Position numbers and translations under genes: made by a program. The notes under the pieces are model-generated. The model searched no databases. It had not been told where the DNA came from and saw only the letters and a program-made list of their open reading frames with translations. From positions 1 through 44,611 of the forward strand of contig CATLCV010000015.1 of the NCBI GenBank assembly GCA_949893755.1: 44,611 nucleotides of DNA, read 5' to 3'. Shown here piece after piece: positions 1-7,056 of this stretch. How positions within the stretch are numbered: the first letter of the stretch is position 1; each line of letters starts with the position of its first letter. Source of the stretch: an uncultured Lachnospiraceae bacterium (GTDB lineage: Bacteria; Bacillota; Clostridia; Lachnospirales; Lachnospiraceae).

Positions 1-125
1 AAAATCACAAACACCCAAAAAAAAAAAAACTTCGTCCCTGGTGTGTGTTTTTTTCACACAACAAACAACCACCCCCACAACTCATAATGGGGCTACCGGG
101 AAATGACTGATTTTGCAAGTCCTCT
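1..125. other. Left-edge noncoding stretch
   Basis: No gene is supported here. It lies downstream of the minus-strand operon that ends at 126. It holds a run of about 13 A at 18-30 (T on the minus strand) and a small GTGTGTG/CACACA inverted repeat with a T-rich loop near 42-60. On the minus strand the order is repeat, then short spacer, then T run, so it could act as the operon's transcription end, but the stem is weak. Confidence 0.4.
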
Positions 126-845
126 CTATTCTTGCACAAAAAAGTGAAAACGATAGTATTGTTCCAGCGCAGCCATCCGTCTCTGCTCCTGATACAGCTT
201 TTGGCTTTCGGTACGCCGTTCCCAGAAGCTGTTTTTTGATTTTTCCCGGAACAGATTTTCACCGTTCCCGTTCTGATAGCCGGGGAACCAGCTGCAGGCA
301 TTGCATTCTTCCTTTGTAGCTCCATAATGGATCACCGCATAAGCGCCTCCGCAGATGCCCGCCCAGGGATCCGGCTGCGCCCAGCCGGTTTTCAGGTCAT
401 CCAGTACCCAGGCCTCATATTCCGGGTCATTTTTCATGGCCTCAAAGCCGGCATCTGTAATCTGGATGGAAATCGATTCCAGGGCACGGGAAGGATGGCG
501 CGGGATCCGGGAAATCTGGTCATGGAGATACTGCTTATATTCCTCCATGGTCATGGTCTCCCTGGAAATGGCTTCCGTACCGGAGATTTGCGTGCCGGGA
601 GCGGTCTGCTGCGCGGCGGTATAGAGACTGCCGGGGAGCAGACCGGATCCCCCGTAGATTCCATGGAACAATCCCACATTTCCATAAGGCAATGAGGAAA
701 TTCCGGAAGCTGCGTCTGGAGCGGCATTTGACAGCATATTCAGAAATTTTGCTGGTTGTGTCAGGTTTTTGGCGATTTCATAACCGCTTTGCAGCAGGCT
801 GTTGTATGACCCTGTCAGATCGTTGAGATTCCATATAGTGTTCAT
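126..845 (-). CDS. Small DUF6033-like protein, last gene of split-kinase operon
   Basis: Protein of 239 residues with no signal peptide or membrane segment. The N-terminal 80 residues are Gly/Ser/Ala-rich and low in complexity. The centre carries a stretch (AMKNDPEYEAW) resembling RMEEDPEYAKE in the larger protein at 1813-3048, so both probably belong to the same poorly characterised family (DUF6033-like, from memory of the family pattern). The C-terminus is rich in charged and aromatic residues. The ATG overlaps the stop of the upstream kinase gene as ATGA and is preceded by AAGGAGA, indicating translational coupling. Function unknown. The pairing of one such gene behind each kinase gene suggests a partner, ligand or output of the kinases; that is inference. 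Confidence 0.7.
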   Translation of the reverse strand: MNTIWNLNDLTGSYNSLLQSGYEIAKNLTQPAKFLNMLSNAAPDAASGISSLPYGNVGLFHGIYGGSGLLPGSLYTAAQQTAPGTQISGTEAISRETMTMEEYKQYLHDQISRIPRHPSRALESISIQITDAGFEAMKNDPEYEAWVLDDLKTGWAQPDPWAGICGGAYAVIHYGATKEECNACSWFPGYQNGNGENLFREKSKNSFWERRTESQKLYQEQRRMAALEQYYRFHFFVQE

Positions 846-1804
846 TGATTGTCTCCTTTCATAGTGTGATCGCGGAGGCTTTCCTCCATCCGGGACAGAT
901 ATTGTTCCAGTTCCGCGGCATCCCCTTTTTGCGCGAGCCCTTTGAGATTGGTTATGTGATTCCGCATGTCATGCCGCAGCTGCCGGATTCCCAAATACAT
1001 CTGTTCGGATTCGGCCATCTGTTCCTGCATGGCCCGGATCTGCTGCTCTGCGGCAAAGTGGGCTCTGCGTTCTTCCCGCAGAACCGCCATCTCCTGGCAG
1101 GAGATGACAGCGGCCAGGGTGCCGGCATAGAACAGGGCAGCTCCGCAGGGCACCAGCACGACAAAGGACGGATATTGTTCATAAACCTGAAAGGGCACCC
1201 CGTCTTTTACATGGAAGAGCATGGCATAGATCAGGCTGGTGAACAGGATTCCCACAACCGGGATCAGGCAAAGATAGATCAGCTCCTTCCCGCGGAGCAG
1301 AAGCGGCGCCCTCCTCAGCCTGCGTCCCGTGAGATACAAAAGGAAAAAGAACAGGGCGAACTGGAGCAGGGCAGTGGCGGTATAATTGACTGCCGTTCCG
1401 TACAGGATCGCATCCAGCTCTTTTTTGACCACCACAAAGCGCGCATTGGCGATAAAGTACAGACTCTCGGCGGTCAGCCGGCTTAAGCCCCGGATGCTGA
1501 AAAAGAGGACTGCCAGGAAAAAGGCGGTCTTTCTCTCCATTTCAAGTATAGGATGGATTGCCGGCAGAAGAAGGATCACGGCTGTCATGCACAGCCAATT
1601 ATAAATGGGCACGGCAATCCCTGCAAAATATATGGCGCAGTAAATGATTAAAATGAGGAGCATTTTCTCAAAACGGTGCCGGGATTTTTTCGATGCGGTT
1701 CCGCCGAAAAAAGGGGAGAAAAAAGCGGCCATGCTGCCTCCGTACAGTATGGTTTCCATGACCGCTGTTATGTTCTCAAATGCCAGGAATGCTGCTTCAT
1801 TCAT
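842..1804 (-). CDS. AgrC-like membrane protein with His box but no ATPase domain
   Basis: Protein of 320 residues from ATG at 1804, with GGGGG 11 nt upstream. An alternative ATG at 1822 would overlap the previous stop. About six hydrophobic segments lie within residues 10-240, followed by a coiled coil (240-270) and a canonical GHKL-kinase dimerisation box, RQLRHDMRNH, with phospho-acceptor His278. The protein stops at residue 320, about 40 residues after the His, where AgrC-type kinases continue into the ATP-binding domain. The stop overlaps the next ATG, and the following frame encodes an unrelated protein, so no decayed ATPase domain remains. It is clearly paralogous to the kinase at 3045-4466: both share a CLIP..GIL motif, a DGV....YEQ.P motif and an AALFYAGT motif. 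Inference: it serves as the phospho-acceptor subunit of a two-protein kinase. Confidence 0.8.
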   Translation of the reverse strand: MNEAAFLAFENITAVMETILYGGSMAAFFSPFFGGTASKKSRHRFEKMLLILIIYCAIYFAGIAVPIYNWLCMTAVILLLPAIHPILEMERKTAFFLAVLFFSIRGLSRLTAESLYFIANARFVVVKKELDAILYGTAVNYTATALLQFALFFFLLYLTGRRLRRAPLLLRGKELIYLCLIPVVGILFTSLIYAMLFHVKDGVPFQVYEQYPSFVVLVPCGAALFYAGTLAAVISCQEMAVLREERRAHFAAEQQIRAMQEQMAESEQMYLGIRQLRHDMRNHITNLKGLAQKGDAAELEQYLSRMEESLRDHTMKGDNQ

Positions 1805-1812
1805 GAGGCTGC

Positions 1813-3048
1813 TTACCCCCATACAAGTTTTCTGGTATGCTCCAGGACAGATTCTGTAGAATTTCCGCCCAGGGTCGGACCGAAAATCTCCTGCAGGCGG
1901 TTCCCCTTCATCATTTCGGCGAGCTGCGCCTTTGCTGCCTGTGAGGAATTGTAGTCGGCCAATCCTGCGGACAGGGAACCGCTGCTGCTCAGGCTGTCCA
2001 TCAAAGAGCCGATCCCGCCCAGGTCGGGCAGCAGGGAGCCCGCTCCGGAGAAGGAGGAAAAAAGGCTGTCTGCTCCCGCAGATGATGGACTTCCGGATGA
2101 CAGACCGGCGATCATGAGCCGATGCTGCAGCTGTTTTTCTGTGATCAGGCTCATATAATACGCATGCCGGGCCTTGCGGATCTCCCACCAGTCCTCCTCG
2201 TCGCCGGAGCTGCTCCTGGTGAGCCTGGGCTGACTGGAGGAGACCGCATTGACAATGGATCCGTCCTCACCGATGGCAACGGCCTGGGACATCCCGGCGG
2301 CAGAGCCTGGAAGGATAGCTTCGTTCCTTACCGCGTCAAAGGTAAACCAGGTATCGATCCGCTCCATGATCTCTTTGGCGTACTCCGGATCCTCCTCCAT
2401 ACGGGCCTGCACCTTGGGGTGGATGACCACAGCCTTGCTGCCGGGAGGTACTGCGCCCAGGGCGCGGATTTCCCTGGAAGCCTCAAACGGGGTATAGGGC
2501 GGGTTCGGGCCGGAGGGCTTCCAGTTCTCTATGGCATCGGTGTCGATCTGGTCCTGGTAGAGCAGGTAATGGGGATAATCATGCCGGGTTTTCCAGTAGC
2601 TGGAGCTGGCGTCAAACACGTGGTATTTGATCCCGGGATATTTTGCTTTGAGCATCTCTTCCAGAGTGGGAGGCTGAACCGATGCGGCCTCTCCCGCATG
2701 AAGCCCGGAGGCGGAGGAAACCATGCTGCTCCGATAGGTCTCTATGGAAGTGATGGCCGTACCGGCGGCGCCCCTCATATAGACGTTATGATCGGAATCA
2801 GCATTTGCTCCCATGGGAACGCCATAATCGATCCCGTCATTTGCTCCTGTATGGATGCCGTAATTATTCCCGTCATTTGCTCCTGTATGAACGCCATATT
2901 CTGTACCGGCAGGAACGATCTGCCCAGCCCGTGCCGCAAGAGCCTGAAAGCTCACGGAAGCGGATTCTTTCCGGCCGGTATTCCTTTTCCTTGCGGTCTG
3001 ACCGTAGATTTCCCTGCTCCTGTAATCTGTCTGTATCGTGTGACTCAT
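1813..3048 (-). CDS. DUF6033-like protein with 12-residue N-terminal repeats
   Basis: Protein of 411 residues with no signal peptide or membrane helix. Residues about 45-85 hold a degenerate 12-residue tandem repeat (YG.HTGANDG). A middle domain (about 130-280) carries KYHVFDAS, AVVIHP.VQARMEEDPEYAKEI and an AVAIGEDGSI strand. This pattern fits DUF6033-type proteins common in Lachnospiraceae, recalled from family knowledge and not searched. The C-terminal 100 residues are Ser/Gly/Leu-rich and low in complexity. The start codon overlaps the stop of the upstream kinase by 4 nt and the end abuts the next kinase gene, so it is an obligate operon member. Biochemical function unknown. The likely role is in or downstream of the signalling pathway. 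Confidence 0.75.
   Translation of the reverse strand: MSHTIQTDYRSREIYGQTARKRNTGRKESASVSFQALAARAGQIVPAGTEYGVHTGANDGNNYGIHTGANDGIDYGVPMGANADSDHNVYMRGAAGTAITSIETYRSSMVSSASGLHAGEAASVQPPTLEEMLKAKYPGIKYHVFDASSSYWKTRHDYPHYLLYQDQIDTDAIENWKPSGPNPPYTPFEASREIRALGAVPPGSKAVVIHPKVQARMEEDPEYAKEIMERIDTWFTFDAVRNEAILPGSAAGMSQAVAIGEDGSIVNAVSSSQPRLTRSSSGDEEDWWEIRKARHAYYMSLITEKQLQHRLMIAGLSSGSPSSAGADSLFSSFSGAGSLLPDLGGIGSLMDSLSSSGSLSAGLADYNSSQAAKAQLAEMMKGNRLQEIFGPTLGGNSTESVLEHTRKLVWG
2803..2910. repeat. 36-bp tandem repeat, three units, in frame
   Basis: Three 36-bp units (2803-2838, 2839-2874, 2875-2910) each begin ATTTGCTCC on the plus strand. They encode the 12-residue GANDG-type repeat of the overlapping protein. 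Units two and three are most alike at their start. The unit length is a multiple of three, so gain or loss of units keeps the frame. Confidence 0.85.
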
Positions 3049-4466
3049 AAATGACTGCTCCTTTCCTGTAATAAAATGGTGACATAAAAAATCTGATCCT
3101 CCGTCCGGATCTCCAGATCCCCCTGGTACTTTGCGGCCTCCTGCTTTACGCTGGAAAGGCCGATGCCGTGAAGGCGGCTGTCTCTTTGCTTGGTGGAAAT
3201 CGGAAGTCCGGTCCCGGGATCCATGACGATCCGCCCCTGATAAGGGTTTTCCGCCTGGATCAAAAAGAAACGCTTCCGCTGCTTTCCGGTGAGCCGGATA
3301 TACCGGCGTGCAGGCGGCAACTGTGCACAGGCTTCCAGTGCATTTTCCAGGAGATTGTGGAGAATGATCCCCAGATCATAAGCTTCGTACCGACCGGATG
3401 CGGGATAGTGAAAATCTGCTTCCAGGGAGACTCTTGCGTGCAGTGCCTGCCGGTGCTTCTCATTCAGGACCACATCCGTCACTGCATTACCTGTCCGGAT
3501 GGCCGGGTCGGGAATGCACAGATCCTGGTCGGTCTGCCGGAGATACTGTCCGATCTCTTCATAGCTGCCATTGTGTGCCAGCTCCCGGATACGCCGCAGA
3601 TGATCCAGCATTTCCCGCCGCATCTGTTCCATGCTTTCCGAGAGTGCCTTCTGTTCTTCCGTCCTTTTTTGGAGTGCGTTCAAATGCTGCTCCTTCACAA
3701 AGCAGGCTTCATTTTCCGTCTGCAGGGACAGCATTTCCTGGTGAAAAGCGATGGTGATCCAGGTCCCGGCGTAAAACAGGGCGGCGATCAGGGGGATGAT
3801 CCCGAGAAATACCGGGTGCTGTTCGTACAGCCGGAGATATACGCCGTCCTTGATCATCCCGAGAAGCCTTACGATGATCCCTCCGGATAAGATGCCAGTC
3901 GTTGGGATCAGACACAAGAAATACAGCTCCCTCCTGCGGAGCAAAAATGTTTTTTGAAGGAGCCTGCGCCTGAGAGCATACAGCATCACAGCAAACAGCG
4001 CGAACCGCAGCAGGGATACAAGCGAAAAAACTGCGGCGGCCCGAAGCAGGATCCGCTCCGGTTTCGCCTCCAGCCCAAGCAGCAGTTGACCGGACAGATA
4101 ATCCAGGCTTTCTATGATCAGCGCGCTGCTCGTTCTGGTGCTGAAAAAAAGGACTGTCAGCAAAAACAGCAGAGACCGGTCTGTGCGCAGGAACCCGGAC
4201 AGGGACAGAAGACCTGCGCCGATTAAAATAACACACGCAATCTGCGGTACCGGGGTGGCGGCGCACAGCAGATAGGCGGAGCTGTAGATCAGAAAGAGGA
4301 TCCCGGCATGCGGCCGCCTCAGGCGCAAGCTCCGCGGGCGAAACTCCGGTGTTGTATCTGTCAGAAACGGATGGAAAAAAGCGGTAAAGCACCCTGCATG
4401 TAGCAGCACAGTGACCAGGACGGCTGCCTTGTAGAAACAATGAAATTCACCTTCACTCATCCGCAA
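3045..4466 (-). CDS. AgrC-like GHKL histidine kinase lacking phospho-acceptor His
   Basis: Protein of 473 residues. About six to seven membrane segments lie in residues 10-245, then a coiled coil (245-280), a His-box region, and a GHKL ATP-binding domain with N box HNLLENALEAC (370-380) and a Gly-rich box GIGLSSV (434-440). The His box reads QMRREMLDH. Aligned with the QLRHDMRNH of its paralogue at 842-1804, the phospho-accepting His is Arg284 and the following Asp is Glu. It therefore has a catalytic domain but apparently no phosphorylation site of its own. The start overlaps the end of the LytTR regulator gene by 14 nt. Known for the family: kinases of this type dimerise and phosphorylate a His in a partner chain. 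Inferred: this subunit phosphorylates the His of the short paralogue. Confidence 0.85.
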   Translation of the reverse strand: MRMSEGEFHCFYKAAVLVTVLLHAGCFTAFFHPFLTDTTPEFRPRSLRLRRPHAGILFLIYSSAYLLCAATPVPQIACVILIGAGLLSLSGFLRTDRSLLFLLTVLFFSTRTSSALIIESLDYLSGQLLLGLEAKPERILLRAAAVFSLVSLLRFALFAVMLYALRRRLLQKTFLLRRRELYFLCLIPTTGILSGGIIVRLLGMIKDGVYLRLYEQHPVFLGIIPLIAALFYAGTWITIAFHQEMLSLQTENEACFVKEQHLNALQKRTEEQKALSESMEQMRREMLDHLRRIRELAHNGSYEEIGQYLRQTDQDLCIPDPAIRTGNAVTDVVLNEKHRQALHARVSLEADFHYPASGRYEAYDLGIILHNLLENALEACAQLPPARRYIRLTGKQRKRFFLIQAENPYQGRIVMDPGTGLPISTKQRDSRLHGIGLSSVKQEAAKYQGDLEIRTEDQIFYVTILLQERSSHL

Positions 4467-5238
4467 GCCTCCCTTTTACAAAACGCAGATAAGCCTTCAC
4501 AAAGTCCGCGTATTTATACCTGGAGATCAAAAGCCTTTCCCCGTTGGTCAGCTCCACTTCGGTCCTGTTATAGGAATCCACGTAGGACAGATTGATCAGA
4601 TACCCCTTGTGGATGCGGAAGAACTGGTCTGCCAGTTCCTCCTCCAGCTCCCCGATCCTGGCATAATAGGAAAACAGCCCTTCCTTCAAATGCAGGATCA
4701 CCTTGTGGTTGCGGCTTTCGATATAATAAATGCTGTCCAGAGGAATGGTCTTGTTCCGGTGGGCAGACTGGATGAGGAGAGAACGGGTATCCGGCTGCCG
4801 GGACTGTTTTGCAAGGATCCGCTCCACGGCCCGGGCAAATACCTCCGAAAAGCGCTGCTCATCCACAGGCTTGAGCAGGTACTGGAAGGCGTCTACGTCA
4901 AATGCGTCATAGACATATTTTTCATACCCGGTCACAAAGATGATGAGAGGCTGCAAAAATGCGTCCGTGTCCCGGATCCGCCGTGCCAGCTCCATGCCGT
5001 TCCTGATTCGTCTCTGCGGGATGGCATTTTCGGCTCCTGCTTTACGGACTCCGTCTGGCTCCTGGGGCATTTCAATATCCAGAAAGAGAAGGTCGGTCCC
5101 GGCCCCGCGCGCAAGGTAATCCGTGAGAAACGCATATTCCGTGACTTCGGTTTCATGGGAGATACCCTGCTTTTGTATCAGCGTTGCCAGATAATGTCTT
5201 ATATTCGGTTCGTCATCGCAAATCGCTATTTTGATCAT
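4453..5238 (-). CDS. LytTR-family response regulator with receiver insertion
   Basis: Protein of 261 residues. The N-terminal receiver has the acidic pair D8/D9, phospho-acceptor Asp54 in LLFLDIEMP and the KP signature LLKPVDEQ. The C-terminal LytTR DNA-binding domain (about 155-255) carries YYIESRNHKV and FFRIHKGYLINLSYV. It is the first gene of the operon and would be the output for the paired kinases. Relative to ordinary LytTR receivers (DIEMPGMNGIELA) there is an extra segment of about 21 residues, 59-79, between MP and NGMELA, right beside the phosphorylation site. ATG at 5238 is preceded by GAGG at a suitable distance. A regulator of the AgrA/ComE/VirR type. Confidence 0.9.
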   Translation of the reverse strand: MIKIAICDDEPNIRHYLATLIQKQGISHETEVTEYAFLTDYLARGAGTDLLFLDIEMPQEPDGVRKAGAENAIPQRRIRNGMELARRIRDTDAFLQPLIIFVTGYEKYVYDAFDVDAFQYLLKPVDEQRFSEVFARAVERILAKQSRQPDTRSLLIQSAHRNKTIPLDSIYYIESRNHKVILHLKEGLFSYYARIGELEEELADQFFRIHKGYLINLSYVDSYNRTEVELTNGERLLISRYKYADFVKAYLRFVKGRLADE

Positions 5239-5567
5239 AGGAAATCCTCTGTCTGCTGCCTGTCGTTCTGAACAAATACATCTGATTTATATATCGTAAG
5301 GAACAGGTATTTTAAAAAGTCCTGCGGCGTAACTGGCAGATCTGACGACGTGAAGAACAGAAGCAGCTATGTTACAGGGCACGCCTGGCCAAGGTATGAC
5401 CTGTAATTCAGCTGCGGGATTGGGTTCAAGAACCTGTCCGTAATTTCTTGCGGAACCCCGGCTGCTGTGATACACTGGTATCCAGACCAACCGCCGCGCT
5501 GACTGGCCGGGAGGATGGGCATAAAAACATACATGAAATGAAAATGTCAACGAAGGAGAATGATGGA
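5239..5567. other. Divergent intergenic region, response regulator / MATE exporter
   Basis: This 329-bp gap separates divergent genes. On the plus strand it contains a plausible sigma-70 promoter for the exporter (5448-5476) and an AAGGAG ribosome site at 5553-5558. On the minus strand an AT-rich TATATAAAT element near 5285-5295 could be the -10 of the response-regulator operon, without an obvious -35. I see no convincing gene in any frame. Confidence 0.5.
5448..5476 (+). promoter_or_regulatory. Candidate sigma-70 promoter for MATE gene
   Basis: TTGCGG, a 17-bp spacer, then TACACT. Spacing is ideal and both hexamers match four of six consensus bases. It lies about 90 bp upstream of the chosen start codon. 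Confidence 0.4.
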
Positions 5568-6926
5568 ATGAGAGAGAAACTGTTTTCAGATAAAATATTT
5601 CTAAGAAAGCTGTGGGAGCTGGCCCTGCCGATCGCGTTTCAGAACCTGATGCTCGCGTCGGTCGCGGCGGCCGACGCGCTGATGCTGGGGCGGGTGACCC
5701 AGGATTCCATGGCGGCGGTATCCCTGGCCACGCAGATCCAGTTTATCCAGAATATGATCCTGTCGGCCATCATTTCGCCCATTGTCATCCTGGGGGCGCA
5801 GTATTGGGGGAAGAAGGATACGAGGACCGTGAACGACATTTTCTGCATCGGGCTGCGGCTGTGCGTCGGCGTGTCCCTGCTCTTTTTTATCGGATGCGTC
5901 ATATTTCCAAGGTATCTGATGCTGATTTTTACCAATGAAGAGGCGCTGATCCTGATCGGGGTCCGCTACCTGAAGGTGGCCGGATGGTCTTACCTGCTCA
6001 CCGGCATTTCTCAGTGCTACCTGGCCATCATGAAGGTCAGCGAGCATGCGGCCCAGACCGCAGTCGTCAGTACCGGTGCGGTGCTCATCAATATCGTGCT
6101 CAACGCGGTATTGATCTTCGGACTTTTCGGAGCTCCGGCGATGGAAGTCCAGGGCGCGGCGGCGGCTACCCTGATCTCCAGGATCATCGAATTGGCGTGG
6201 GTGGTCGTGTTCTCTTATAAAAAAGGATATATCCATCCGGACTGGAGCCGGCTTTTCAAAAGAAACCGCCTGCTCTTCGGCGACTTTCAGAGATGCGCGC
6301 TGCCGATCCTGGGGGCCTGCCTGTTCTGGGGCGTTGGCTTCACATCCTATTCCGCGTTTATGGGGCACCTCGGAACAGACGCGGCGGCGGCCAACTCCAT
6401 CGCCGCGGTGGTGCGTGATCTGGTGTGCTGCATGTGCAACGGCCTTGCAAGCGGCGGCGGGATCCTTGTGGGAAATGAGCTGGGCGCCGGACATCTGGAC
6501 CGGGGAAAGCTGTACGGCGACCGCCTCGTGAAGATCGCGTTTCTGACAGGCTTTGTGTCCACGGCGATCATGCTTGCGGTGACTCCCTTTGTCACCGGAT
6601 TTGTAAAAATGACGGATCAGGCGGAGCGGCATTTGATCGCCATGATGGTCATTATGGCATTTTACATGATCGGACGGACCGTGAATACGATCATCATTAA
6701 CGGGATCTTTGCGGCCGGCGGGGATACGCTGTTCGATATGTACAGCCTGGCGGTCTGCATGTGGGGGATCGCCATTCCGCTTGCGGTGGCCGGAACCTTT
6801 TTCCTGAACTGGCCGGTGCCGGTGGTGTACGCATGCACCTGCCTGGATGAGGTGGGGAAGATTCCGTGGGTGATGTATCATTACCGGAAGTATATCTGGG
6901 TGAAGGATCTGACGAGGGAACTGTAA
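5568..6926 (+). CDS. MATE-family multidrug/Na+ efflux transporter
   Basis: Protein of 452 residues starting MREKLFSDK, the length usual for MATE exporters. The open frame extends 40 residues upstream, but AAGGAG nine bases before this ATG fixes the start. About twelve hydrophobic segments in two halves are visible, with the family pattern ELALPIAFQNL in the first helix and ASGGGILVGNELGAG in the second half. These antiporters use Na+ or H+ to export cationic drugs or metabolites across the cytoplasmic membrane. It is transcribed alone, divergently from the LytTR operon, which could make it a target of that regulator (inference). Substrate cannot be deduced. Confidence 0.9.
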   Translation: MREKLFSDKIFLRKLWELALPIAFQNLMLASVAAADALMLGRVTQDSMAAVSLATQIQFIQNMILSAIISPIVILGAQYWGKKDTRTVNDIFCIGLRLCVGVSLLFFIGCVIFPRYLMLIFTNEEALILIGVRYLKVAGWSYLLTGISQCYLAIMKVSEHAAQTAVVSTGAVLINIVLNAVLIFGLFGAPAMEVQGAAAATLISRIIELAWVVVFSYKKGYIHPDWSRLFKRNRLLFGDFQRCALPILGACLFWGVGFTSYSAFMGHLGTDAAAANSIAAVVRDLVCCMCNGLASGGGILVGNELGAGHLDRGKLYGDRLVKIAFLTGFVSTAIMLAVTPFVTGFVKMTDQAERHLIAMMVIMAFYMIGRTVNTIIINGIFAAGGDTLFDMYSLAVCMWGIAIPLAVAGTFFLNWPVPVVYACTCLDEVGKIPWVMYHYRKYIWVKDLTREL

Positions 6927-7056
6927 TAAAGAACCGTACTTCCATGGTTTACTCTGATAAAGTAAGAAATATGAGATTCAGGATTGTAACCGTACGGCTG
7001 GAAGCTTTTTGTTTTGAATTTATATTAGGCAAAAATAATATAGGGAGGGAAATGCA

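Noticed and set aside
126-844. Remnant of an ATPase domain after the short kinase
   Set aside because: The downstream sequence in all frames contains no N-box or G-box pattern; instead a separate coupled gene occupies it.
5287-5550. 87-codon minus-strand frame between the regulator and MATE genes
   Set aside because: Overlaps the predicted MATE promoter and lacks coding character or a start signal.
5601-6881. 426-codon minus-strand open frame
   Set aside because: His/Arg/Asp-rich shadow of the MATE gene, with no domain or ribosome site.
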